The translations under genes were made by a program, and so were the position numbers. The notes under the pieces are model-generated. The model saw only the letters and a list, made by a program, of their open reading frames with translations. It searched no databases and was not told the origin of the DNA. From Candidatus Nitrosopumilus sp. (lineage in GTDB: Archaea; Thermoproteota; Nitrososphaeria; Nitrososphaerales; Nitrosopumilaceae): a stretch of DNA of 21,843 nt. Shown here piece after piece: positions 13,633 to 20,864 of this stretch. The stretch covers positions 1 through 21,843 of the forward strand of contig JAOTSS010000032.1 of NCBI GenBank assembly GCA_029864805.1, given 5' to 3'. The stretch's first letter is position 1. The number at the start of each line of letters is the position of its first letter.

Positions 13633-14583
13633 ATGATTATATTTTTGGTGTTACGAATTATTAATGCAGATACTGTCTGTGGACGTTGTGGAAATAAAAT
13701 GATGACTGATAATGTAACAGGGGAACGGTTTTGTGGAAAATGTGGTTGCGTTCTTTCTGATATATCACAAGACTCTGGACCGGAATGGAGATCCTTTTCC
13801 AAAGAAGGAGGTAGAGACCCTGCAAGAACTGGTGCTCCAACATCCCTTGCAATACACGACAAGGGCCTTGCCACAATCATCAACCCCATAAATCGTGACT
13901 CTACTGGAAGACCACTCACATCTGTTATGAAAAATACCATTGAAAGGTTGAGAACGTGGGATAGTAGAAGCAAGGTTAATGCATCTGCAGATAAAAATCT
14001 CAGACAGGCATTTGGTGAATTATCCAGATTAAAAGACAAACTAGTAATTTCAGATGCCGTAATTCAGAAAGCAGCATACCTTTACAGAAAGGCACTAGAG
14101 AAAGGCCTAGTCAAGGGGCGGAGTATTTCTCCTTTAATTGCATCAGCACTTTATGCTGCGTGTAGAGATGCTGAAACGCCAAGAACACTAAAAGATGTTG
14201 CAGATGCAGGCAACCTCAAGAAAAAGGATATTGCCAAATGTTACAGGTTACTCCATCAGGAACTTGGACTAAAGATGCCAGTTGTCAATCCAATTCAATG
14301 TATTGCAAGAATTGCCAGCAAACTTGGAATAACAGAAAAGACAAAGCGTTATGCAGTAAGAGTCCTTCAAGTGTCACAAGAACGCAAAGAATCTGCAGGT
14401 AAGGATCCGATGAGTCTGGCAGCAGCTGCACTATACCTGTCATGTGTAAAAAACTCCGAAGACATGACTCAACGAGATATTGCAGAGGCTGCAAATGTAA
14501 CTGAGGTAACCATTAGAAATAGATACAAAGGTTTAAGATTAGATCAAAACATAGACTGTACTTTAAAAAATAAAAAGATATAG
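13633..14583 (+). CDS. tfb: Transcription initiation factor TFB (TFIIB), canonical-looking paralogue B
   Basis: 316 residues from the ATG at 13633: zinc ribbon (C16, C19, C34, C37; VCGRCG to FCGKCGCV), canonical B-reader/linker (GPEWRSF to HDKGLATII), and two cyclin repeats (about 105-205 and 210-305), including RTLKDVADAGNLKKKDIAKCYR and the final recognition helix DIAEAANVTEVTIRNRYK. It recruits RNA polymerase to TBP-TATA-BRE. A TATA-like CTTATATGC at 13608-13616 is centred about 21 bp upstream, so the true start could be this ATG or the TTG/GTG codons at 13645-13650; the zinc ribbon is unaffected. It is divergent from paralogue A, with the microgene cluster between, and convergent with the cyclase-like gene. 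Confidence 0.93.
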   Translation: MIIFLVLRIINADTVCGRCGNKMMTDNVTGERFCGKCGCVLSDISQDSGPEWRSFSKEGGRDPARTGAPTSLAIHDKGLATIINPINRDSTGRPLTSVMKNTIERLRTWDSRSKVNASADKNLRQAFGELSRLKDKLVISDAVIQKAAYLYRKALEKGLVKGRSISPLIASALYAACRDAETPRTLKDVADAGNLKKKDIAKCYRLLHQELGLKMPVVNPIQCIARIASKLGITEKTKRYAVRVLQVSQERKESAGKDPMSLAAAALYLSCVKNSEDMTQRDIAEAANVTEVTIRNRYKGLRLDQNIDCTLKNKKI

Positions 14584-14678
14584 CAACTTAGATTTTTTGC
14601 AGAAATTGTGATTTTCTTAAATTTGCATTCAAATCAAAAAGATGACTAAATCTCGGATTCTCAAAAAGTATTGTTTGG

Positions 14679-14768
14679 TCAGTTGTATCGAGTTTCTTTG
14701 ATTCCCAACAGGATTGTTTCCCTGTCAAAGTTTTCAGGAAATAATTTTAGAATTTGTTTTGCTTTCAT
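14679..14768 (-). CDS. Possible 29-aa peptide, doubtful
   Basis: 29 codons starting with KAKQILKLFPENF, with protein-like composition and one amphipathic helix. It lies in the 277-bp gap between two convergent genes, downstream of the cyclase-like gene on the same strand. TATA-like sequence is present around 14784-14791, but the spacing (about 20 bp) is poor and there is no Shine-Dalgarno. It may be a gene remnant or chance. The rest of the gap (14584-14860) shows nothing further. Confidence 0.22.
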   Translation of the reverse strand: MKAKQILKLFPENFDRETILLGIKETRYN

Positions 14769-14860
14769 TTCAATATTATATGAGTATTATACAGTAATAA
14801 ACCACATCAAATTAACATGTAAATTTGGGTATGCATTCACTATAATTTGATTTTTTAACA

Positions 14861-15550
14861 TCATTTCCTTTGAACCTCGTATACTGGGTATGAATGCTTG
14901 AGTCCAATTGAGAATCCTTTTATTTCCTTGAATTTGTAATCATCAAATTTTTTTACCATGCGATAAAGGTCCCCACCTATCACGGAACTATTTTTTGTGG
15001 CAGCATAGTTTATCTTTGAACACATGTTTACAGGCGCTCCAATCATATCTAAGGATTCAGAAGTATTTGACTTCATCAAAACTACTGATCCGTAATCAGC
15101 ACTGATTCTATAATCAACAGGCGGTAATCCTTCTTTGACCATTCTTTTGCATATTTTATCATGGTATTCAATCATTGCAAGACTGCACTCTAGACATGAC
15201 ATGAATCCATATTTTCTATTTGATCTTGATGACTCTGGAAAATAGTATATCAGGCAATCTCCAACATTTTTTATCACAAAACCACCAAACCTGGCCAGAA
15301 TCTTTGCCATGGAGTTTAGAAATATTTGGTAGTATCTTGGGATCCTTTCATTTCCAATAGTGGCTGCAATCTTTGTAGAGTCTACCATGTCAATTAGTCC
15401 AACACAATAACTTTTGGTGTGTCCAGAAAATGCAACTAGATAATCTGAGAGATTCATGGTTTGATTAGAATTATCAATACTGTCATCTGACACTAAAAAA
15501 TCGTCCTCAAATGCAATATCTTTTTTCATGCTCATAAGGAAAAACCCCAT
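14861..15550 (-). CDS. Class III adenylate/guanylate cyclase-like catalytic domain protein
   Basis: 229 residues: about 45 non-conserved acidic residues, then one cyclase homology domain. Metal-binding Asp54 lies in GLIDMVDSTK; VIKNVGDCLIYYF carries Lys94 (the purine-selecting position) and the second metal Asp98; RISADYGSVV (148-157) is the next core strand; GAPVNMCSKINYA carries Asn175 of the transition-state pair. The partner Arg of the usual NxxxR is Lys179. The product would be a cyclic nucleotide, but because of this substitution, activity or specificity is open. No membrane or sensor domain. The start is the ATG at 15550; ATGs at 15535 and 15529 are alternatives. A TATA-like CATTTTATCT near 15586 suits a start with a short leader. 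It may be part of the accessory segment. Confidence 0.78.
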   Translation of the reverse strand: MGFFLMSMKKDIAFEDDFLVSDDSIDNSNQTMNLSDYLVAFSGHTKSYCVGLIDMVDSTKIAATIGNERIPRYYQIFLNSMAKILARFGGFVIKNVGDCLIYYFPESSRSNRKYGFMSCLECSLAMIEYHDKICKRMVKEGLPPVDYRISADYGSVVLMKSNTSESLDMIGAPVNMCSKINYAATKNSSVIGGDLYRMVKKFDDYKFKEIKGFSIGLKHSYPVYEVQRK

Positions 15551-15621
15551 GTGAGAGCAATCACTGAAACCGCGCTGGAAAGATAAAATGAATAGTATGT
15601 TCGCCTGTATCTTGGCCTCAT

Positions 15622-15741
15622 CTATGCAATCACTACTTTTTTAATTTTAGTCTCGCACAAGCCTTTCAAGCAATCATGACAAAGATATTCGCCAGATACA
15701 TTCTTGCAACCGCAATCACATGTACACGTATAATCATTCAT
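15622..15741 (-). CDS. 39-aa Cys-rich microprotein (CxCxCxC + CX2C)
   Basis: 39 codons. A dense cluster TCTCDCGCK (Cys 6, 8, 10, 12) is followed by LCHDCLKGLC (Cys 21, 24, 29, His22) and a basic tail (KIKKVV). Seven Cys suit one or two metal sites (zinc, or a thiolate cluster as in metallothioneins). ATG at 15739-15741; the ATG at 15735-15737 is out of frame. There is no good Shine-Dalgarno. A TTACGC-N3-TTTATAT promoter at 15832-15847 would give a leader of about 68 nt beginning at a perfect inverted repeat (15805-15821). Sits between the cyclase-like gene and the integrase remnant. Family not recognised. Confidence 0.58.
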   Translation of the reverse strand: MNDYTCTCDCGCKNVSGEYLCHDCLKGLCETKIKKVVIA

Positions 15742-15804
15742 TAATTGAGCCCAGAGAGACTCGAGTTTGTATGGCTCTGAATTGAACTGGATTCCAAAAA
15801 ATCA

Positions 15805-15821
15805 TTCTAACTTAGTTAGAA
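15805..15821. repeat. Palindrome TTCTAAC-TTA-GTTAGAA
   Basis: 7-bp perfect arms with a 3-nt centre. It overlaps the transcription start predicted (about 15809) from the minus-strand TATA at 15832-15838. That suits an operator that blocks initiation, or a 5' hairpin on the leader. Confidence 0.55.
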
Positions 15822-15831
15822 CAGTCTGATC

Positions 15832-15847
15832 ATATAAATGTGCGTAA
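15832..15847 (-). promoter_or_regulatory. TTACGC-N3-TATA promoter upstream of the Cys-rich microgene
   Basis: The minus strand reads TTACGC ACA TTTATAT, the same block and spacing as the zinc-microgene promoters near 12.3 and 12.9 kb. Predicted start is near 15809, inside the palindrome. Confidence 0.5.
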
Positions 15848-15991
15848 GTCCTAGCTGTATTAATTTTCACATCTCCCTCTTATTATTGATGTACAAAACA
15901 ACAAAAATTCCTTTGACATTATAAAATACGATCAAAATTTCTATCTATGGTTTTGGAATCTCTCAGAATATTTTACCGAACTGATACCGAA

Positions 15992-16590
15992 TTAATAATT
16001 GTTGTCTCCGAATTGAGTCAGTTTCACATCTTTGATCCTTAAACTCAGAATTTCTCCCGGACGAGTACCAGCTTCGGATTGGACCAAGAATAACACCCTA
16101 TCTCGTGGATGGAGTGTTGATTTTAGAATTTTTTGAATATCCTCATCAGTTAGGAGGTCTTCTCGAACTAGATTGTTTTTTACACGCTTTAGTTTTATCT
16201 TGTCAGTTTCAGGAGGATTTCCCACATCAGAAAAGTTTCTGTTTCCCAGTTTGCACCATCTGAAAAATATTTTCAGAATCTTCTTGTGATCCCACGTGGT
16301 ATGTGTCTCTTTTCCGTCAATGGAGTATTTTTTCATCACATCATATACTAGTTGGTCAATGCATCTTTTACAACAAGGTTCCAATCTTTTTTTAGAATTC
16401 TCGACAAGCTAAGTAATATTTCCAGATGTTTGTTTCTTGTTGCCAATGCAAGCGTGTCACGAGTCATTGCCATATCATATTTTAGGATTAAGTCATAGTT
16501 GGTTTTAGATAGATTTCTCTTGCATTGTTTCAGAGTATTTTGAATCTTGATTTCATATGGATGGATTTCATGCAGGGTTGTTTGACTCAT
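15992..16590 (-). pseudogene. Decayed tyrosine recombinase (integrase), frameshifted and C-terminally truncated
   Basis: Two overlapping frames together resemble the N-terminal two thirds of a thaumarchaeal phage-type integrase. The first (16348-16590) has the helical core-binding domain (KNLSK-type region, LALATRNKHLEILLSLSRILKKDW) and stops at 16348. The second, open through 15992-16384, continues with VYDVMKKYSIDGKETHTTWDHKKILKIFFRW and reaches the first catalytic arginine in EAGTRPGEILSLRIKDVKL before stopping. The HxxR box and the Tyr nucleophile are absent. A one-base frame change near 16350 joins the two parts. A TATA (16613-16622) still precedes the ATG at 16590. It lies 43 bp past the 3' end of tRNA-Ser in the same orientation, the classical integration position. 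Confidence 0.8.
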
Positions 16591-16633
16591 TACCAGTATA
16601 TTGTGAATGGAGGGTATAAAGGGGAAAAGTCAA

Positions 16634-16715
16634 CGCCGGAAAAGGGATTCGAACCCCTGCACGCTTGCGCGTAGCCGTTTTCGAGACGGCCGCCGTACCA
16701 CTTGGCTATCCCGGC
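16634..16715 (-). tRNA. trnS: tRNA-Ser (anticodon CGA)
   Basis: 82 nt on the minus strand folds as a class II tRNA. The acceptor stem is GCCGGGA/TTCCGGC with one G-T pair; the anticodon stem GCCGT/ACGGC encloses the loop CTCGAAA (anticodon CGA, reads UCG). The long variable arm has stem ACGC/GCGT with loop GCAA, and the T loop is TTCGAAT. The discriminator base is G, as expected for Ser. No CCA is encoded and there is no intron. A TATA element lies at 16738-16746. The 3' side is adjacent to an integrase remnant, so this gene probably served as an attachment site. Confidence 0.95.
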
Positions 16716-16737
16716 AGATATCGTGAAATTTTCTCCA

Positions 16738-16746
16738 TATTAAAGT
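16738..16746 (-). promoter_or_regulatory. TATA box of tRNA-Ser
   Basis: CTTTAATAT on the minus strand is centred about 27 bp upstream of the mature tRNA 5' end. Confidence 0.6.
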
Positions 16747-16760
16747 AAATCAATACAAAA

Positions 16761-17031
16761 CTAAGACACATCATCAATATCAAACAATTCATTCTTGAAT
16801 TTCATTTTGATTTGCTCTTTGGTGTCTTCCCACTCTTTGGAGGTAACATTATCTGTAAAAATTGAACGAAATCCGTTAAATGACTCTCTGTAAAATTAAA
16901 AGAATTTCTTTTATTTCAAGATCATTTAGAGGAAAGTATGAAATGATCTTAGACACAGTATCATCAGAATCAAATTTAATTTCAAAAATTTTATCCTGTA
17001 AATGTGAAGGTAATGATAGTTTTGCTACCAT
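16761..17031 (-). pseudogene. Small conserved-looking gene interrupted by a one-base frameshift
   Basis: From the ATG at 17029-17031 a 51-codon frame reads VAKLSLPSHLQDKIFEIKFD and on to IKEILLIL, then stops at 16876-16878. One base later another frame continues at once with FYRESFNGFRSIFTDN and KEWEDTKEQIKMKFKNEL, ending DIDDVS at 16761. Both halves have strong protein-like composition, and joined they give about 90 residues. The span is 271 nt, one more than a multiple of three. The shift lies at a T/A-rich run (CTTTTAATTTTAC). A TATA box (17054-17061) is centred 26 bp before the ATG, so transcription is expected. It could be a pseudogene, a sequencing error or, less likely, programmed frameshifting. 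I do not recognise the family. Divergent from fen. Confidence 0.65.
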
Positions 17032-17162
17032 AACATTTTACAAATAAAAGACGTATTAAATCGATTTTAAAATAACCAAAGTTATAGAAATGAAAAAAAT
17101 CAAAAATAACGATCATGCCTAAAGCATAAACACAAAATAGAACAAAATTTCAAGAAATATCC

Positions 17163-18185
17163 ATGGGTTTAAACCTAAAAGATTTAGTAATAAGAGAGAA
17201 AACAAATCTGGAGGCATTTTCAACAAAGGTAATCGCAATTGACGCATACAATGCAATCTACCAATTTCTAGCAAGCATTAGAGGCCCAGACGGACTGCAA
17301 TTATCTGATTCTGAGGGAAGAATCACAAGTCATCTAAGTGGACTACTTTACAGAAATGTTAACTTTCTCTCATTGGGAATTAAACCAGTTTACGTGTTTG
17401 ATGGAAAACCACCATCGCTAAAAACAGCTGAAATTGAGCGTAGAAAACAGATCAAAAAAGATGCAACTGTAAAATATGAAAAAGCAGTAGCTTCAGGAAA
17501 TTTGGAAGATGCAAGAAAATATGCTCAGCAAACAACAAGTATGAAAGACGGAATGGTAAAAGAATCAAAACAAATTCTAACATATTTTGGAATTCCATAT
17601 ATTGATGCGCCATCAGAAGGTGAGGCGACAGCTGCACATCTCACAAATACAGGACAAGCTTATGCTTCTGCAAGTCAAGATTTTGATTCCATATTATGTG
17701 GGGCCAAAAGATTGATAAGGAATTTTACAAATAGTGGAAGAAGAAAAATACCTAACAGAAACACCTATGTCGACATAGTACCAGAAATAATTGAAACACA
17801 AAAAACACTAGAAGCGTTAGGATTGACAAGGGAGCAATTAATTGACGTAGGCATTTTGATTGGAACCGATTTTAATCCAAACGGTTTTGACAGAATTGGC
17901 CCAAAAACAGCATTGAAAATGATAAAACAGCATTCAAGATTGGAAGACATTCCACAAATTCAAGAACAACTTCAAGAAATTGATTTTCAGCAAATTCGGA
18001 AAATTTTTCACAATCCAGAAGTTGCAGATGTAGACGAGATTGTTTTCAAAGAAGTAGATTATGAAGGAATAACAAACTACTTGGTAAAAGAAAGAAGTTT
18101 CTCAGAAGACAGGATTCAATCGACATTAAACAGATTGAAAAAGGCATTGGAAAAAAAGAGTCAGAATCTAGACCAGTGGTTTTAG
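17163..18185 (+). CDS. fen: Flap endonuclease 1 (FEN1)
   Basis: 340 residues. FEN1 removes 5' flaps during Okazaki-fragment maturation and base-excision repair. The catalytic acids of the N and I regions are all in place: Asp27 (VIAIDAYN), Asp80 (VYVFDGKPP), Glu152/Glu154 ([10 protein letters not shown]), Asp173/Asp175 (SQDFDSIL), Asp236 (LIGTDFN). The helix-hairpin-helix [13 protein letters not shown] follows. The C-terminal QNLDQWF is a PCNA-interacting (PIP) box. Length is normal for archaea. The ATG start gives the conserved [10 protein letters not shown]-terminus. There is no perfect TATA at -26; an AT-rich element (GCATAAAC, about 17123-17130) would give a short leader. Codon and base composition match the housekeeping genes around it. 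Confidence 0.97.
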   Translation: MGLNLKDLVIREKTNLEAFSTKVIAIDAYNAIYQFLASIRGPDGLQLSDSEGRITSHLSGLLYRNVNFLSLGIKPVYVFDGKPPSLKTAEIERRKQIKKDATVKYEKAVASGNLEDARKYAQQTTSMKDGMVKESKQILTYFGIPYIDAPSEGEATAAHLTNTGQAYASASQDFDSILCGAKRLIRNFTNSGRRKIPNRNTYVDIVPEIIETQKTLEALGLTREQLIDVGILIGTDFNPNGFDRIGPKTALKMIKQHSRLEDIPQIQEQLQEIDFQQIRKIFHNPEVADVDEIVFKEVDYEGITNYLVKERSFSEDRIQSTLNRLKKALEKKSQNLDQWF

Positions 18186-18363
18186 AACAAGGATTTATCA
18201 AAAAGATAAAAAAAGACAGAAGGATTATTTTTACAGTAATTGTTCCTCCAAGGCATTTTTGTATAACCTTAAAATACAAAATCAGATTACGATTCGCACA
18301 TATCTAAAGTAAGATAGTTCGTGAATTTTTTAATTTAATTACTAGTCTTGGGTAATCAAAAAA

Positions 18364-18891
18364 ATGTCTCAGACTGAAGCTAGAAAAACACTCAAAGATG
18401 CCCCAGTCATGTGGAGAAGAATTAATTCAATTGGAATCATTTTAGATTGCAATTCAACATATGCTACAAACTTGGGATATGCCAAATCAGAGATTCTAGG
18501 CAAATCAATTTTTGAGCACATATCCAAAGACTCTTGGGAAGCAATGAATGAGTCCCTGAAATCATGGTTTGAGACTGGAAAAGTTATGGATAGAAAAATC
18601 ACATTCAAAAGACAAGATGGAAGCGCCTTTCCAGGATTGCTACAGGCAACAAGCATTTATGATGAAAGCAATAATTTGCTTGGCAGTAATACAGTAATCT
18701 TTGATCTAACTCAAATGAGTGACGAAAAGATAAAAGAATATGAAGGATTTTTCAGAGAAGCAAAAAACAGACTAGACGAAATTAAAGAAAAAGAATATGA
18801 AGGATTAGATGAAAATTCAAAATCAGAGTATGATGGGCTCAAAAAAATGTTTGATATGTTATTACAAATTAACATATCAGAATTAAAATAG
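18364..18891 (+). CDS. Single PAS-domain protein with coiled-coil tail
   Basis: 175 residues. A PAS domain covers roughly residues 14-120 (SIGIILDCNSTYATNLGY, EILGKSIFEHI, ITFKRQDGSAFPGLLQATSIYD, LLGSNTVIFDLT), followed by a charged helical segment of about 50 residues. No kinase, GGDEF or DNA-binding domain is attached, so it probably senses a ligand, redox state or light and signals by protein contact. The ligand cannot be read from sequence. The ATG is at 18364, with an AT-rich TATA-like TTTAATTTA about 30 bp upstream. It ends 1 bp from the stop of the convergent acetyl-CoA synthetase gene. The 178-bp gap before it holds the FEN1 3' end region and this promoter, nothing else. Confidence 0.85.
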   Translation: MSQTEARKTLKDAPVMWRRINSIGIILDCNSTYATNLGYAKSEILGKSIFEHISKDSWEAMNESLKSWFETGKVMDRKITFKRQDGSAFPGLLQATSIYDESNNLLGSNTVIFDLTQMSDEKIKEYEGFFREAKNRLDEIKEKEYEGLDENSKSEYDGLKKMFDMLLQINISELK

Positions 18892-18892
18892 A

Positions 18893-20809
18893 TTATCTAA
18901 AAGTCTCTTTAATGGATTTTTGAATATCGTTAACTGTACTTTGCACTTCAGTAACAGCAGCCCCATCTTCTAGAGTACTTATATCACCAATTTTTTCATT
19001 ATTTGCAATTCCTTTTAGCAGTCTTCGCATAATTTTTCCGCTACGCGTTTTAGGAAGTTTTGAAACAAAATAGATTTGTTTTGGTGTGGCAATGGCACCA
19101 ATATCATTTCTTATTTTTTCAGAAATTTCTTTTTCCAGTATTTTAGAATCAGAAAGTCCTTGTTTCAAAACAACAAATGCAATAATTACTTCGCCTTTAA
19201 CATCGTCAGCAATTCCACATACTGCGGATTCTGCGACATCGGGATGAGAAACAATGCAGCTTTCAAGTTCTGCAGTGCCTATCCTGTGCCCTGCAACTTT
19301 CAATATATCATCTGCACGTCCAAGTAACCAAAAATAACCATCATCGTCTTTTAGAGCATAGTCTCCAGGATAGTAACAATTTTCGTATTTTGACCAGTAG
19401 ACATTTTTGTATTTTTCATCATCATTCCATAGTGTCAGGAGCATTCCAGGCCACGGATTTTTTATTACAAGATATCCTTTGGTGTTAGCGGATACGTCTT
19501 CTCCATTTTCATCAACTACAGAAATGCATACCCCAGGGATTGGACGTGTTCCAGAACCGGGCTTCAAGGGTATTGTCTCCAATCCAGGTAATGGAGAGAT
19601 CAACATTCCACCAGTTTCAGTCTGCCACCAAGTGTCAATGATGGGGCATTTTTCCTTTCCAATAGTTTTAAAATACCATTTCCACACTTCTGGATTGATT
19701 GGTTCACCTACTGTTCCAAGTAATCTTAACGAAGAAAGATCAAACGAATTTGGAATATCGTCTCCAAATTTCATAAACATCCTCAGTGTAGTGGGGGTTG
19801 TGTAAAAAATTGTAACATGGTATTTTTGCAAGATACTCCACATTCTAGATGCATCAGGAAAATCAGGAGCGCCCTCATACATTACTTGAGTTGCACCATG
19901 TAAGAGTGGAGCATAGACAACATAGCTATGACCTGTCACCCAACCTATATCGGCAGTACAAAAAAAGATATCAGAATCTTTAATGTCAAATGCCCATTTG
20001 AAAGTGGAATGCAAATGTGTCAGATAGCCGCCAGTTCCATGTAAAACTCCTTTTGGTTTACCAGTAGTTCCAGAAGTATACAGGATGTAAAGAGGATGAT
20101 CACTAGATAATTTTTCAGCAGGACATGAATCAGAAACATTATTCATCAATTCATTCCATAATTTATCTTTAGATGTCATTGTAATTTTATTTTTAGTTCT
20201 TTCAAGTACTACCACATGCTCAACAAAGTCAATATCCTTTATTGCATCATCAACCACATCTTTTAGTTTAACGATTTTTCCTCGTCGATAACCACCATCT
20301 GCAGTAATAACAATCTTGGATTTTGAATCAGACACCCTATCTTTAATTGAAGTTGCACTAAATCCAGAAAAAACTACAGTGTGTATTGCACCAATTCTTG
20401 CACAAGCCAGCATTGCAATTGGCAATTCAGGGACCATTGGAAGGTAAATTGTAACTCGATCACCTTTTTGAATGCCAAGGGATTTGAGAACATTTGAAAA
20501 TTTTTGAACTTGGATAAACATCTCATCATATGTGACATTACGAAAGTCCCCGTTTTCACCCTCCCATAGAATAGATGATTTTTTAGATTTTGTAGCCTGA
20601 TGTATATCCAGGGCATTATACGAGGCGTTAATTGTGCCTCCAACGAACCATTTAGCAAAAGGAGGCCTCCAATCAAGGGTTTGTTTCCAGGGAGAAAACC
20701 ACGACAAATTCTTTGCCTGATTATCCCAAAAAGATACAAAATCAGAATCGGCATTTTTTCTTAAATTATCATCATTATTTCCTAACCCAATTCGGTATGT
20801 CTCTGTCAT
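18893..20809 (-). CDS. acs: Acetyl-CoA synthetase (AMP-forming)
   Basis: 638 residues from the ATG at 20809 (a TTG one codon upstream is possible). ACS activates acetate, or another short acid, with ATP and CoA via acyl-AMP. Adenylation motifs are complete: YTSGTTGKPKGVLHG (about 243-257), WWQTETGGM (about 392-400), YPGDYALKDDDGYFWLLGRADD, VAGHRIGTAELES, and the C-terminal TRSGKIMRR with the catalytic Lys near 591 that acetylation usually controls. The N-terminal ACS cap (ADSDFVSFWDNQAKNLSWF) and normal length favour ACS over other acyl-CoA synthetases, though propionyl-CoA synthetase is similar. It lies 55 bp downstream of cdvA on the same strand and could be partly read from the cdvA promoter. 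Confidence 0.92.
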   Translation of the reverse strand: MTETYRIGLGNNDDNLRKNADSDFVSFWDNQAKNLSWFSPWKQTLDWRPPFAKWFVGGTINASYNALDIHQATKSKKSSILWEGENGDFRNVTYDEMFIQVQKFSNVLKSLGIQKGDRVTIYLPMVPELPIAMLACARIGAIHTVVFSGFSATSIKDRVSDSKSKIVITADGGYRRGKIVKLKDVVDDAIKDIDFVEHVVVLERTKNKITMTSKDKLWNELMNNVSDSCPAEKLSSDHPLYILYTSGTTGKPKGVLHGTGGYLTHLHSTFKWAFDIKDSDIFFCTADIGWVTGHSYVVYAPLLHGATQVMYEGAPDFPDASRMWSILQKYHVTIFYTTPTTLRMFMKFGDDIPNSFDLSSLRLLGTVGEPINPEVWKWYFKTIGKEKCPIIDTWWQTETGGMLISPLPGLETIPLKPGSGTRPIPGVCISVVDENGEDVSANTKGYLVIKNPWPGMLLTLWNDDEKYKNVYWSKYENCYYPGDYALKDDDGYFWLLGRADDILKVAGHRIGTAELESCIVSHPDVAESAVCGIADDVKGEVIIAFVVLKQGLSDSKILEKEISEKIRNDIGAIATPKQIYFVSKLPKTRSGKIMRRLLKGIANNEKIGDISTLEDGAAVTEVQSTVNDIQKSIKETFR

Positions 20810-20864
20810 CAAAAAGTGTATGAATTTAGTGCTTTCTAAGTGTTAAAAAAATAAGTTAAAAAAA

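Noticed and set aside
15835..15899. Plus-strand promoter reading of CATATAAATG
   Set aside because: No sensible plus-strand gene follows; the same sequence fits the minus strand better because TTACGC then lies upstream of the TATA.
15862..15960. 19- to 22-codon minus-strand ORFs upstream of the Cys-rich microgene, one with a GGGAG site before a GTG
   Set aside because: Very short, without motif or convincing promoter; the stretch is better read as decayed sequence next to the integrase remnant.
16348..16590. Two separate small genes at 15992-16384 and 16348-16590
   Set aside because: Together they follow one integrase domain order and overlap at the break, so a single frameshifted gene explains both.
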